Shown in pieces: positions 40,985 to 49,928 of a stretch of DNA of 62,830 nt; the stretch's first letter is position 1, and every line of letters starts with the position of its first letter. The DNA lies in contig NZ_JAKNTA010000002.1 in NCBI RefSeq assembly GCF_022288725.1, forward strand, positions 1 through 62,830, written 5' to 3'. Under the pieces are notes generated by a model. It was not told the DNA's origin, ran no database searches, and saw nothing but the letters and a program-made list of their open reading frames with translations. A program made the position numbers and the translations under genes. Source of the DNA: Kitasatospora sp. A2-31 (GTDB lineage: Bacteria > Actinomycetota > Actinomycetes > Streptomycetales > Streptomycetaceae).

Positions 40985-41019
40985 CCCGGTGCGCCCGAGG
41001 GCCCCTCGGGCGCACCGGG
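40985..41019. terminator. 16-bp perfect hairpin
   Basis: CCCGGTGCGCCCGAGG, 3-nt loop, exact complement. Lies between the convergent esterase and DoxX genes, 140 bases after the esterase stop. Confidence 0.7.
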
Positions 41020-41095
41020 CGGTCGAGGGGCCCTCGCCCGCGCGTGGTCCGGGAGCGGGGGGACGGGCGGCGCCGGGTTCGTCCGGGCATGCCGG

Positions 41096-41130
41096 CGGCC
41101 GCCCGAACCGGGGGACGGTTCGGGCGGCCG
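41096..41130. terminator. 15-bp perfect hairpin
   Basis: CGGCCGCCCGAACCG, 5-nt loop, exact complement, ending about 30 bases beyond the minus-strand DoxX stop. Probable terminator of the isochorismatase-DoxX operon. Confidence 0.75.
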
Positions 41131-41162
41131 TGGTCAGGAGGAGCGGTTCAGGCGTCCGCGTA

Positions 41163-41693
41163 TCAGACGGTGCCGGGCCGGGCGGCCGGCTCCACCGGCG
41201 GGTCGGCGGGCGACCGCCGGTGCAGGACGAGCCTGGTCAGCAGGCCGCTGCCGACGCCGGCGGCCAGCGCGACGCCGGACCACCAGAGCGGATACGGCGT
41301 CAGGCCGATCGCGTGGTCGGCCGACCACGCCCCCGGCCCGGTCGCGGCCAGTGCGGCGGCGGTCACGACGAGGACCAGCGGGTACTCGTAGCCGTCGTTC
41401 TGGACCCAGAGACCGTGCGGCCGCTTGACGGTCAGCGCCACGGTCATGACGCCGATCGCGCCGGTGGCGGCGAGCGGGGTGAGCAGGCCCGCGGCGAGCA
41501 GCAGGCCGGAGCCGATCTGCCCGGCCCCGGCGGCGAGCGCGGTGATCCACCCGCCGCGGAAGCCGTCGCCGCGGAACTCGCGGGTGCCGCCCTCGAGCCC
41601 CTGCCCGCCCAGGTGGAAGCTCACCTTCTGGACCCCGTGGCCGGCGATCAACAGGCCGACGACGACGCGCAGGACGAACAGGCCGAGGTTCAT
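41163..41693 (-). CDS. DoxX family membrane protein
   Basis: 176 residues with four hydrophobic helices. The first reads LFVLRVVVGLLIAGHGVQKV, the DoxX start pattern with its conserved Gly-His. A second conserved block is GAGQIGSGLLLAAGLLTPLAA. DoxX proteins are small integral membrane proteins linked to thiol or quinone redox and stress, function not settled. Directly downstream (42 bp) of the isochorismatase gene and surely co-transcribed. Confidence 0.87.
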   Translation of the reverse strand: MNLGLFVLRVVVGLLIAGHGVQKVSFHLGGQGLEGGTREFRGDGFRGGWITALAAGAGQIGSGLLLAAGLLTPLAATGAIGVMTVALTVKRPHGLWVQNDGYEYPLVLVVTAAALAATGPGAWSADHAIGLTPYPLWWSGVALAAGVGSGLLTRLVLHRRSPADPPVEPAARPGTV

Positions 41694-41735
41694 CGCCGCC
41701 CCCGTTCGGGGCGGGGGATCCGGTGGCGCACCGGC

Positions 41736-42398
41736 TCAGCCCGCCGCGTGGGCGCCGAGGATGCTCTGCGCGTACACCACGCCGAGCCCGTAGGAGCCGG
41801 CGTGCTCCTTCACGATCTCCATCACGGCGCCGTAGCTCTCCTGACGGGCCCAGTCGCGCTGCAGCTCCAGCAGCACCTGCACCCAGGTCACCGGCACGGC
41901 GCCGGCGGCGGTCATCCGCTGGAGGGCGTGCTCGTGGGCGGCCGGGCTGACGCCGCCGGAGGCGTCGGCCACGACGTAGACCTCGTACCCCTGGCCGAGG
42001 GCGGACAGGGCGGGCAGGACGAGGCAGACCTCGGTCCAGAGGCCGGACAGCACGATCTTGGTGCGGCCGGTGGCCTTGACCGCCTCGACGACGGCGGCGT
42101 CCTCCCAGGCGTTCATGCTGGTCCGGTCGAGGACCTCGTGCTTGGGGAACACCTCGGCCAGCTGCGGCAGGAGGGGGCCGGAGAACGACTCGGCGGCCAC
42201 CGTGGTGAGCACCACGGGCACGTCGAAGGCGCGGGCGGCCTTGGCGAGACCGACGGTGCTGTTGATGATCGCGGTGCGGTCGCCGCTGCCCACGCCGAAG
42301 AACATCTGCGGCTGGTGGTCGACGAAGAGCATCACGGCGTTGTCGGGAGTCAGCAGGTCGGGGCTGGGCGCGGCCTTGACCTGGGTGAAGTCCATCAT
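41736..42398 (-). CDS. isochorismatase-like cysteine hydrolase (YcaC-related)
   Basis: 220 residues. The triad is visible: Asp27 in FVDHQ, Lys86, and Cys125 in GLWTEVCL. The LFVDHQPQMFFGV start resembles YcaC-type hydrolases rather than EntB or nicotinamidase. Substrate unknown, probably an amide. ATG 42398 (with a second ATG following) is seven bases after AAAGGA. In operon with DoxX and divergent from an AraC activator, so one regulator-plus-enzyme unit is likely. Confidence 0.85.
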   Translation of the reverse strand: MMDFTQVKAAPSPDLLTPDNAVMLFVDHQPQMFFGVGSGDRTAIINSTVGLAKAARAFDVPVVLTTVAAESFSGPLLPQLAEVFPKHEVLDRTSMNAWEDAAVVEAVKATGRTKIVLSGLWTEVCLVLPALSALGQGYEVYVVADASGGVSPAAHEHALQRMTAAGAVPVTWVQVLLELQRDWARQESYGAVMEIVKEHAGSYGLGVVYAQSILGAHAAG

Positions 42399-42877
42399 GG
42401 GGGAGTCCTTTCGGAGCAGGTCCCCGCAGTCGCAGCGGGGCGGTGCGGAGAAGGGGGGATGACGGTGGCGGGCCGGGGCCGCGCGCCGCAGACGGTCCGG
42501 AAGGTCCTTCGACCCTCTCGGCGTCCGGCGCGGACTTCCGTGCCGCGTCGCAGAGTTGACGGTAGGCGAGGGTCCAGGGGCGTTCTGTTCCCATCGCGCC
42601 CCGCCGCTGTCCCCGCACTGCATGCCGCGGCCCCGGCGTCGTCGAGGTCGTCGTTGAGGTCGTCGTCCCCCTCCGCTGACGTCGTCGCCGGCGCCCCGGC
42701 CGCCGTCGTCGTCGCCGGGGCGTCAAGTTCTTCCTGCTGTTCTTCCTGGTGGCCGGAGGCCCGGCGGGGTGGGATGGAGGAGGCCGAGGGGCCGTACCGC
42801 GTCCCGTCCCCACTCCCCCCGACCTCATCCGACGGACCGTCCGGGCCCGCCCCGCCGGCCGTCGCAGGAGTAACCAG
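42399..42877. other. divergent spacer between isochorismatase and AraC genes
   Basis: 479 bases. The middle (42630-42740) is a GTCGTC-rich simple sequence. Promoters for both directions should be here. No gene or clean palindrome that I can support. Confidence 0.45.
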
Positions 42878-44005
42878 ATGCCTCCCGTTGCCACCGCTCC
42901 AGGAACCACCGCCGCAACCGCCGCCGCGCCTGCACCTGCCGCCGCGGCCGCGCCGGCGACTGCCCCGGCAGCCGCCACGACGCTCTCCACCAGCACGTTG
43001 CCGACGCCGGACCGTGCCGATTTCTGGCACGAGGCGGTCGCGAACACGTTCATCCCGCTGGACGTCAGGCTGCTCGAACCCGCGCCCTCCGCCGGGACCA
43101 TCACCAGCCACCGCCTCGGCGCCCTGCAGGTCTCGCTCGTCCAGGCCGGCCCCCAGCGGGTCGTCCGCACCCGGGGCCTGATCGCCCGCGGCGGCGAGGA
43201 CCACGTCACCCTGGCCCTCCAGCACCGCGGCACGGCCCGCCTCGTCCAGGACGGCCGTCAGGTGCTGCTGCGGCCGGGGACGTTCGCCGTCTCCGACGCC
43301 GGGCGCCCGTTCAGCAAGGAGCTGACCGAGCCCTTCTCCTTCACCGCCTTCCACTGGCCGCGGGCGGCCGTCGGGGTCTCCGACGAGGAACTGCGGGAGC
43401 TCACCGCAACGGACTTCGGGGCGGAGGGAGGCACCGCCGCGCTGGTCGCCGCCCACCTGGGCCGGCTGGCCCGGACGGTGGACGTGCTTGACCCGCAGGC
43501 CGCGGTCCGGCTGGCCGCGACCGCGTTGGACCTGCTCACCGTGCTCGCCCAGGAGCGCCGGGGCCGCCCGCCCGGCGCGGAGCCCTCCGAGGCGGCCCTC
43601 GCCCTGCTCGCCCGGATCAAGGACCACATCCTGCGCCGCCTGGGCGATCCGGCGCTGGACCCGGAGCAGATCGCGGCCGCCCACCACCTGTCGGTGCGGT
43701 ACCTGCACAAGCTGTTCCAGTGCGAAGGCATCACCGTGGGCCGCTGGATCCAGCGGCAGCGCCTCGCCATGTGCCGGCGCGACCTGGCCCGTCCGACGGC
43801 GCGCCCGGTCACGGTGGCGGCCGTCGCCGGGCGGTGGGGGTTCGTCAGCGCCAGCCACTTCAGCCGGTCGTTCCGGGCGGCCTACGGGGTCTCCCCGCGG
43901 GAGTGGCAGGCCGGCGCCCGCGTCGCGGCCGAGTCACGCACCGCGGAGGCCCGCGTCCCGGCACCTCGCCGGTCGGACGCCGGGGTCACCGCGGTGCCGG
44001 CGTGA
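42878..44005 (+). CDS. AraC family regulator
   Basis: 375 residues. An Ala/Pro-rich N-terminal tail of about 40 residues precedes an AraC-binding-like domain (FWHEAVANTFIPLDVRL) and a C-terminal double HTH (LDPEQIAAAHHLSVRYLHKLF; GRWGFVSASHFSRSFRAAYG). AGGAG is seven bases upstream of ATG 42878. Paralogue-like to the regulator at 38432. Divergent from the isochorismatase-DoxX operon, its probable target. Confidence 0.87.
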   Translation: MPPVATAPGTTAATAAAPAPAAAAAPATAPAAATTLSTSTLPTPDRADFWHEAVANTFIPLDVRLLEPAPSAGTITSHRLGALQVSLVQAGPQRVVRTRGLIARGGEDHVTLALQHRGTARLVQDGRQVLLRPGTFAVSDAGRPFSKELTEPFSFTAFHWPRAAVGVSDEELRELTATDFGAEGGTAALVAAHLGRLARTVDVLDPQAAVRLAATALDLLTVLAQERRGRPPGAEPSEAALALLARIKDHILRRLGDPALDPEQIAAAHHLSVRYLHKLFQCEGITVGRWIQRQRLAMCRRDLARPTARPVTVAAVAGRWGFVSASHFSRSFRAAYGVSPREWQAGARVAAESRTAEARVPAPRRSDAGVTAVPA

Positions 44006-44022
44006 CGGCCGCCTACGGTGGG

Positions 44023-44077
44023 CCCCGGGCGGCGGCCCGTCCCCGGTGCGTCGCGGTCCGGGACCGGCCGCCCGGGG
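44023..44077. terminator. inverted repeat between convergent AraC and methyltransferase genes
   Basis: Perfect 11-bp arms CCCCGGGCGGC (44023-44033) and GCCGCCCGGGG (44067-44077) with a 33-nt loop, ending exactly at the methyltransferase stop. Plausible bidirectional terminator. Confidence 0.5.
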
Positions 44078-44818
44078 TCAGGCCCGGCAGCGCAGCATGG
44101 TCAGTGCGGGGTTGGCGGTGAAGTCCTCCCAGAACTCCTCGCCGAACTCGCGCACACCGGCGGCGGAGATCTCCAGCGGTACCCAGGTGATGTCGCGGAA
44201 GCCGGCCGCCCGCAGGCAGTTCTCGTAGACCTCGCGGCTGGGCGGGTTGGCGACGAAGGAGATCGGCGGGTCGAGGAGCGCGGTGATCCGCACGCGCGGC
44301 CCGATCTCGGTCTCCTCGCCGAGCGGTTCGCACAGGAAGCCATACTTGGCCAGGGAGGGCCCGCCGAAGCGGAAGTCCGGGTGCTGCACGAAGGCGAAGA
44401 GCTCGGCCCCGTCCGCGAGGCTGCGGTGGATCCTGCGGAACATCCGCTCGACGGTGGCGACGTCCTCGGCGTAGTTGAACGCCTGGACGGCGACCGCGAG
44501 GTCGAAGGGCTCCTCGAAGGTACGCAGCTCGGCGACATCGCCCACCTCGTACTCCACCCCCAGCGGGTCGCTCTCCTCCAGGGCCCGGGCCGCGTCGACC
44601 ATCGCGGAGGAGATGTCGACGCCGAGGACGCGCGAGGCGCCACGGCGCTTGAACTCCCGGCTGTAGAAGCCGGTTCCGGACGCCACGTCGAGGATCGACC
44701 TGCCCTTCACGTCGCCGACGAGGGCGAGGAATCCGGCCACCTCCCCGTAGCGTGCGAGCGGGAGGTTCTTGAAGCCCTCGAACGCCTCGCCGATCTCGTC
44801 GTACAGCTGACCACCCAT
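44078..44818 (-). CDS. class I SAM-dependent methyltransferase (ToxA-like)
   Basis: 246 residues. SAM motif ILDVASGTGFYSREF near residues 42-56, followed by VLGVDISSAMVDAARA and VAVQAFNYAEDV. The layout with EVYENCLRAAGFRD and FGEEFWEDFTANP resembles the toxoflavin-methyltransferase-like group, though substrate cannot be inferred. GAGGGGG lies eight bases before ATG 44818. 232 bases downstream of an AfsR-like regulator on the same strand. Confidence 0.8.
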   Translation of the reverse strand: MGGQLYDEIGEAFEGFKNLPLARYGEVAGFLALVGDVKGRSILDVASGTGFYSREFKRRGASRVLGVDISSAMVDAARALEESDPLGVEYEVGDVAELRTFEEPFDLAVAVQAFNYAEDVATVERMFRRIHRSLADGAELFAFVQHPDFRFGGPSLAKYGFLCEPLGEETEIGPRVRITALLDPPISFVANPPSREVYENCLRAAGFRDITWVPLEISAAGVREFGEEFWEDFTANPALTMLRCRA

Positions 44819-45050
44819 CGGGTCGTCCCCCTCTGTTCGTTGGCGTCGGCCTCCGGAACGGGCCGGCCCCCGGCCGGAAGTCTCCCTGTCGCCGGAGGGG
44901 GCGGCGTACTGGTGGAAACCCCAAAGATGCCGGGCCGCAGGCCCGTTCTCTCTTCGTGTTCGTCTTGCGCGATCCCACCGCCGCGCTCGCCGGGTGCCTG
45001 CGGGAGCCCTGCGTGCAGGCACGGCAGGCGGTGAGCGGGGGTCCGGTCCG

Positions 45051-47390
45051 TCAGCCGTTCGCCGGGGAGGACCAGGCCTCGACGAGGGCGGTGGCCTCGG
45101 TGAGGCGGACGGGGTCGTCGGCGGCCTCGGCGAAGGTCACGGCGTCGCGGGCGGCGGTGAGCGCCCGTGCCCGGTCGCCGAGGGCGTCGAGGGCCCTGGC
45201 CTGGCCGAGGGCGGCGATGCCCTGGAGCAGCGGCACGCCGACGCGGGCGCCGATGCGGCGCGCCTGCGTGAAGGAGCCCTCGGCGTCCCGTGCGCGGCCG
45301 AGGTCCAGTTGGGACGCGCCGCGCTGGGAGAGCGCGTTGGTCATGGTGAAGTCGGTGATGTGCGGGGCGGGGGCGGTGGTCGGGTCGGTGAGCAGGGCGA
45401 TGATGGTGTCGGCCGTGCCGATGGCGCCCTCGGCGTCGCCCTGCTGCTGTTGCGCGCCGGCCAGCGCCAGGAGGGCCTGCGGCCTGCCCTCGTGGTCGCC
45501 GGCCACGGCGAACAGCTCGGCCGCCCGGCGGGCCCGGTCGGCGGCCGCGTCGAGGGTCTTCAGGCGGTTCCCGGCGGCGGCCGCGTAGAAGTGGGCCCAC
45601 GCCTCCTGGGCGGCGTCGCCGCCGCGGCGGGCGAGCTCCGCGGCCTGCTCGGCGACGGCCAGCGACTCGCCGGGCTGCCGCAGGCAGTACAGCAGCGCCC
45701 AGGCGAGGTAGTTGGCGTGGGTCGCCTCCAGGGTGTCGTCGCCGAGCGCACGGGCGGAGGCCCGGGCGAGGCCGAACACGGTGTGCCAGTGGCCCCAGTT
45801 CATCCAGCGGTCGGAGAACCAGTGCATGGACTCGGCCGTCCGCACCACCTCGGCGTGCCGGCCGGCGGCCGCCGCTCCGTGCAGCGCGGCGAGCCAGTTG
45901 GCGCTCTCCGTCTGCAGCCACCGCTGCGCCGCAAGCGCCGTCGCGAACGGGGCCGCGCCGGCGGGCGGCGGGTCCGGCTGGAACCACTGGCCGGCGGACG
46001 AGGCCGTGTCGAGCAGCCAGCCGTACAGCGCCGTCTCGGCGCTGCGCCGCTCCTCGGACGACTCCTCCTCCTGCAGCCGCTCGCGTGCGTAGAGGCGGAT
46101 CAGGTCGTGGAACAGCAGGCGGTCGGCGGAGGTCTGGCCGAGCAGGCCCAGCTCCAGCAGCTCGTCCAGCATCTCCTCCACCCGGCCGAGGCCGAGCCCG
46201 GTGAGGGCGGCGCCCAGCCCGGCGTCGAAGTCCGGCCCGGGGACGAGCGCCAGCCGGCGGAACAGCCGTCGCAGCGGCTCGGGCAACTGCGCGTAGGAGA
46301 GGCCGAAGGCGGAACGGATCCGCAGGTCGCCGGCGGCGAGCCGCTGCAGGCGCAGGTCCTCGTCGCCCAGGCGCTCGGCGAGGTGGTGCGCGCTCCATCC
46401 CGGCCGGCTCAGCAGCCGGTGGCCGGCGATGCGCAGGGCCAGCGGCAGGTGGCCGCAGAGGTCGGCGATGAGCGCCAGGGCCGCCGGATCCGGCCTGGCG
46501 GCCCCGGTGTCCGGTGAGGTGTCGTCACCTGTGGTGCCGGCCCCCGTGGTGCCGTCACCCGGGGTGCCGCCCCACCGGGCATCGTCCTGCTGGGCGAGGA
46601 TCGTCCCGAGCAGGGCGGTGGCGGCGTCGGCGGGGAGCGGTTCGAGGAGCAGCCGCCGTGCGTGCTCGATGCCGGTCAGCGTGCGCCGGCTGGTGATCCA
46701 GGCGGCGCCCGCGCCGGCGGCCGGCAGCAGGGCCCGCACCTGGGCCTCGTGGGCGGCGTTGTCCAGGACGACGAGGGCGTTCCGCTCCCGCATCATCCGG
46801 CGGTAGAGGACCTGGCGCTCGTCCGTCTCGACCGGGACGTCCCGCTCGCGCACGCCCAGCGCGCGCAGCAGCCGGGCGAGGGCGTCGTGCGGGGTGACGG
46901 GTTCGGTGTCCAGCCCGCGGAGGTCGACGAAGAGGCAGCCGTCCCGGAACCGGTCCGTGAGCCGGGCCGCGGTGTGCACGGCCAGGGCGGTCTTGCCCAG
47001 GCCCGGGGCGCCGGAGACGATCGAGACCGGCAGGCGCCCCGGCTCGTCGGCGGAGCGGGCGAGCCAGGCGGCCTCGGCCGAGCGGCCGGTGAAGTCCGGG
47101 ACGGCGGGCGGCAGGTCGCAGAGGCCGGGCGGGGTCGGCCGCTCGTGCCGGCGGCGGCCCGCCCGGGCGGCGCCGAGCAGGGCGGCGGTGTCGGCGGGGG
47201 AGAGCCCCAGGGCGCCGGCCAGGGCCTCGACCGTACGGGCCTGCGGGCCCCGGCTGCGGCCGCGCTCCATGTCGCCGATGGCGCGGGCGCTGACGCCGGA
47301 GCCTTCCGCGAGCTCTTCCAGCGTCAACCCGGCCGCGCGGCGGTGTGCGCGCAGCATCGGCCCCAGCTCCTGGGACTCGTCGTGGTGCAT
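45051..47390 (-). CDS. XRE-HTH/NB-ARC/TPR regulator (AfsR-like)
   Basis: 779 residues. An N-terminal XRE-type HTH (about 11-66: LRAHRRAAGLTLEELAEGSG, SARAIGDMERGRS) replaces the OmpR-type domain of true AfsR. An NB-ARC ATPase follows, with Walker A SGAPGLGKTAL near 126-136 and NALVVLDNA as Walker B-like strand, then a C-terminal TPR region. The linker has a Gly/Thr/Asp-rich low-complexity insert (GDGTTGAGTTGDDTS). GGGGAG seven bases before ATG. Such proteins regulate antibiotic and developmental genes; target not evident. Confidence 0.87.
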   Translation of the reverse strand: MHHDESQELGPMLRAHRRAAGLTLEELAEGSGVSARAIGDMERGRSRGPQARTVEALAGALGLSPADTAALLGAARAGRRRHERPTPPGLCDLPPAVPDFTGRSAEAAWLARSADEPGRLPVSIVSGAPGLGKTALAVHTAARLTDRFRDGCLFVDLRGLDTEPVTPHDALARLLRALGVRERDVPVETDERQVLYRRMMRERNALVVLDNAAHEAQVRALLPAAGAGAAWITSRRTLTGIEHARRLLLEPLPADAATALLGTILAQQDDARWGGTPGDGTTGAGTTGDDTSPDTGAARPDPAALALIADLCGHLPLALRIAGHRLLSRPGWSAHHLAERLGDEDLRLQRLAAGDLRIRSAFGLSYAQLPEPLRRLFRRLALVPGPDFDAGLGAALTGLGLGRVEEMLDELLELGLLGQTSADRLLFHDLIRLYARERLQEEESSEERRSAETALYGWLLDTASSAGQWFQPDPPPAGAAPFATALAAQRWLQTESANWLAALHGAAAAGRHAEVVRTAESMHWFSDRWMNWGHWHTVFGLARASARALGDDTLEATHANYLAWALLYCLRQPGESLAVAEQAAELARRGGDAAQEAWAHFYAAAAGNRLKTLDAAADRARRAAELFAVAGDHEGRPQALLALAGAQQQQGDAEGAIGTADTIIALLTDPTTAPAPHITDFTMTNALSQRGASQLDLGRARDAEGSFTQARRIGARVGVPLLQGIAALGQARALDALGDRARALTAARDAVTFAEAADDPVRLTEATALVEAWSSPANG

Positions 47391-47551
47391 TTGTCCGCTC
47401 CCCGGTTAGTTGAATGATCATCATAACGGGGGAATGTGCCGAATGTTCCCGGCCGGGTCAGCAGCCGCGTCCGGTCGGCGGGGCGGCGTGCCGGGCACGA
47501 ACCGCGCTGCCCCGGGGGGGGGCGAACGTCGCTCACACGACCGCGCGCACG

Positions 47552-47586
47552 CCTGCGGCCCGCCGCACGGGGCGACGGGCCGCAGG
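47552..47586 (-). terminator. hairpin terminator of the M4 protease gene
   Basis: CCTGCGGCCCG and its complement with a 13-nt loop, starting 26 bases past the stop codon of the minus-strand protease gene. Confidence 0.65.
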
Positions 47587-47612
47587 GGAGGAGCGGGGTG
47601 CGGAGCGGGAGG

Positions 47613-49205
47613 TCAGGCGACCGAGACGGCGCTCCAGGCGGCCGCGACCGCCGCGTACTCGGTGCTGTTCAGCCCGTAGAGGTCCTTGGCGGCGTTCAGG
47701 GACGCGGTGCGGGCGCCCTTGTAGTCCGTGGTGGACGTCATGTAGACGGTCAGCGCGCGGTACCAGATCTTGGCGACCTTCTGGTTGCCGATGCCGGTCA
47801 CCGTGGAGCCGTTGCAGGTCGGGCTGTTGTAGGTGAAGCCGTTGATGGTCCGGCTGCCGCTGCCCTCACTGGCCAGGAAGAACCAGTGGTTGCCGACGCC
47901 CGAGGAGTTGTGCACGTCGAGCTGGCCGACCTTGCGGCTCCAGCAGTCGGCGGAGCGGCCGTCGAGCGAGGGCTTGTCCATCCGGCGCAGCCACGGCGGG
48001 GTGGACTGGTCGCTGAACAGGTAGTCCGGCTTGTCCACGGCGTTGTTGGCGTACCACTCGACCATGGTGCCGAAGATGTCGCTGGTGGACTCGTTGAGGC
48101 CGCCGGACTCGCCGCTGTAGCGCAGGTTGGCGGTGGCGCTGGTGACGCCGTGGGTCATCTCGTGGCCCATCGTGTCGAGGTCGACCTGCTCGGGGTCGGT
48201 CACGCCGTCGCCGTCGCCGGTCATCATGCAGAAGCAGCTGTCCGACCACTGGGCGTTGTCCCAGTTGGTGCCGACGTGGACGAAGACCGTGGCGCCCTTG
48301 CCGTCGTTCTTGATGCCGTTCCGGCCGAAGGTGTTCTTGTAGTAGTCGTACGTCCACGCGGTGTTGGCGTGGGCGTCGACGGCCGCGGTGGAGCGGTCGG
48401 TGGAGAACTTCCTGCCGTCGCCCCAGACGTTGTCGGCGTCCGTGAACAGCGTGCCCGAGTTCGCGTTGAGCGAGCTGGACGAGACGTTGTGGGCGTCCTT
48501 GGTGATGGTCCCGCGCACCGGGTCGATCAGCGCGTAGCCGCCGGACTGCGCGGTGGTGTCGATGGTGACGTCACCGGTGTACTCGGAGTGGCCGGTGCCG
48601 CTGGCCTGGTGCTCGGAGTCGTAGGTCTCGATCTGCTCGCCGGTGGTGGCGTCGGTGACGACCACCTTGCCGGCCGGCTGGCCGTGCTCGCCGACACCGG
48701 CGACGGTGGTCTTCCAGGCGAGCCGGGGCGTGCCGTCGGCGGCCCAGACGACGAGCTCGGGCGAGCTGGTGGCGGAGTTGATGCCCGGTGCGGCCTGGAG
48801 CGCCTGACGCGCGCTCGCCTGCGCCGGGACCTTCGGAACGGTCGACTTCACGGCGGCGTCGTGGGCGGCCGCGCGGGAGGAGTCCTTGAGCCGGCCGCGG
48901 GCGTCCTGGTGCACCACCAGGTCGCCGCCGACGACGGGCAGGCCGAGGTAGGTGCGGTCGAAGCGGACGTGCTGGGTGCCGTCGGCGTCGACGATGACGT
49001 CCTTGACCTGGAGGTCCTGGCCGTCGCCGAAGCCGAACACGCCGGCGTTGTGGGCCACGTTGGCCCGGGCCTGGGCGATCGCCGCGTCACGGCCGGTGGG
49101 GGCGGCGTTCGCGGTGCCGGCCTGGAAGGTGGCGGCGACGAGGGCGGCGGTGGCCGCTATGGCTCCGGCCGCGAGGTGGCGGCGGTGAGAGGAGGTGGGG
49201 CTCAC
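47613..49205 (-). CDS. secreted thermolysin-like M4 metallopeptidase
   Basis: 530 residues. Signal peptide (ending ATFQAGTANAAP), an FTP/PepSY-type propeptide to about 205, then the M4 domain. HEMTH at 348-352 gives Zn ligands His348 and His352 and catalytic Glu349; Glu372 in GGLNESTSDIFG is the third ligand. A later conserved His for the transition state is expected in the VGNHWFFLASEG segment. The propeptide implies self-processing outside the cell. GTG 49205 follows GGAG by five bases; the frame upstream is not coding. No C-terminal P/Homo B domain. Confidence 0.92.
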   Translation of the reverse strand: MSPTSSHRRHLAAGAIAATAALVAATFQAGTANAAPTGRDAAIAQARANVAHNAGVFGFGDGQDLQVKDVIVDADGTQHVRFDRTYLGLPVVGGDLVVHQDARGRLKDSSRAAAHDAAVKSTVPKVPAQASARQALQAAPGINSATSSPELVVWAADGTPRLAWKTTVAGVGEHGQPAGKVVVTDATTGEQIETYDSEHQASGTGHSEYTGDVTIDTTAQSGGYALIDPVRGTITKDAHNVSSSSLNANSGTLFTDADNVWGDGRKFSTDRSTAAVDAHANTAWTYDYYKNTFGRNGIKNDGKGATVFVHVGTNWDNAQWSDSCFCMMTGDGDGVTDPEQVDLDTMGHEMTHGVTSATANLRYSGESGGLNESTSDIFGTMVEWYANNAVDKPDYLFSDQSTPPWLRRMDKPSLDGRSADCWSRKVGQLDVHNSSGVGNHWFFLASEGSGSRTINGFTYNSPTCNGSTVTGIGNQKVAKIWYRALTVYMTSTTDYKGARTASLNAAKDLYGLNSTEYAAVAAAWSAVSVA

Positions 49206-49431
49206 TCTGACTCCAGTCGGGGTAGCTGCAGGGGAAGAGCTGCGACAGAGATTGACGGTGCGCGGCCAACCCCGGCTAGGTGCTGAGTCAGATCTTGACC
49301 ATTTCGTGTCCTGCACTGATCGAAACTGATCGAGTGTGAATGCTCACTGTGAAAGCCGCTGTTGAAGCACTGACGGCGGGTGTGAATGACGGTGTGAACG
49401 TTGTTGCCCTCGGACGCCCTACGATCACGCC

Positions 49432-49848
49432 ATGACGACCCGGTACACCTGGCGCGGACCCTTCACCGACGACGAGCTCGACGCCCTGCACGCGGAGGGC
49501 TTCGGTGCGGCCAGCCGCGACCGGCCCGTCCGGCCCGTCGCCTGGCGCGCCCGGCTGGAGCGACACAGCCTCGGCTGGGTCTGCGCCCGCCCTGCCGCCG
49601 GCGGCCCGCTGACCGGCTTCGTCAACGTCGCCTGGGACGGCGGCGGCCATGCCTTCCTCCTCGACACCGTGGTCGCCACCGCGGCCCGCCGCGCGGGCGT
49701 CGGCACCCGACTGGTCGCGGCCGCCGTCGACGGCGCCCGCGCGGCCGGCTGCGAGTGGCTGCACGTCGACTTCGAACCCCACCTCCGGGCCTACTACCTC
49801 GACGCCTGCGGCTTCCGCAGCACCGACGCCGGCCTCCACCGGCTCTGA
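49432..49848 (+). CDS. GNAT family acetyltransferase
   Basis: 138 residues. FLLDTVVATAARRAGVGTRLVAAAVDGARAAG is the acetyl-CoA-binding helix-strand, and RAYYLDACGFRSTDAGLHRL completes the C-terminal GNAT strand pair. Upstream neighbour of the ATP-grasp gene on the same strand (80 bp apart) and possibly co-transcribed. The acceptor is unknown. Confidence 0.85.
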   Translation: MTTRYTWRGPFTDDELDALHAEGFGAASRDRPVRPVAWRARLERHSLGWVCARPAAGGPLTGFVNVAWDGGGHAFLLDTVVATAARRAGVGTRLVAAAVDGARAAGCEWLHVDFEPHLRAYYLDACGFRSTDAGLHRL

Positions 49849-49928
49849 CCGGACGACGGATTCGTCGTCCGGTGCGGTGTTCCTCGTTCTCCGGTCCCCG
49901 GCCGTCCCGGAGACCGTAGGCTCGCGGG

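Larger units (their letters stand above)
40845..41162. other. intergenic region between convergent genes: repeat and two hairpins
   Basis: 318 bases holding a 22-bp duplication (40864-40928) and two strong terminator-like hairpins (40985-41019 and 41096-41130). No gene seen. Confidence 0.6.

Noticed and set aside
42399..42877. Coding sequence in the divergent AraC/isochorismatase spacer
   Set aside because: GTCGTC simple sequence opens several frames with low-complexity translations, none with a start signal.
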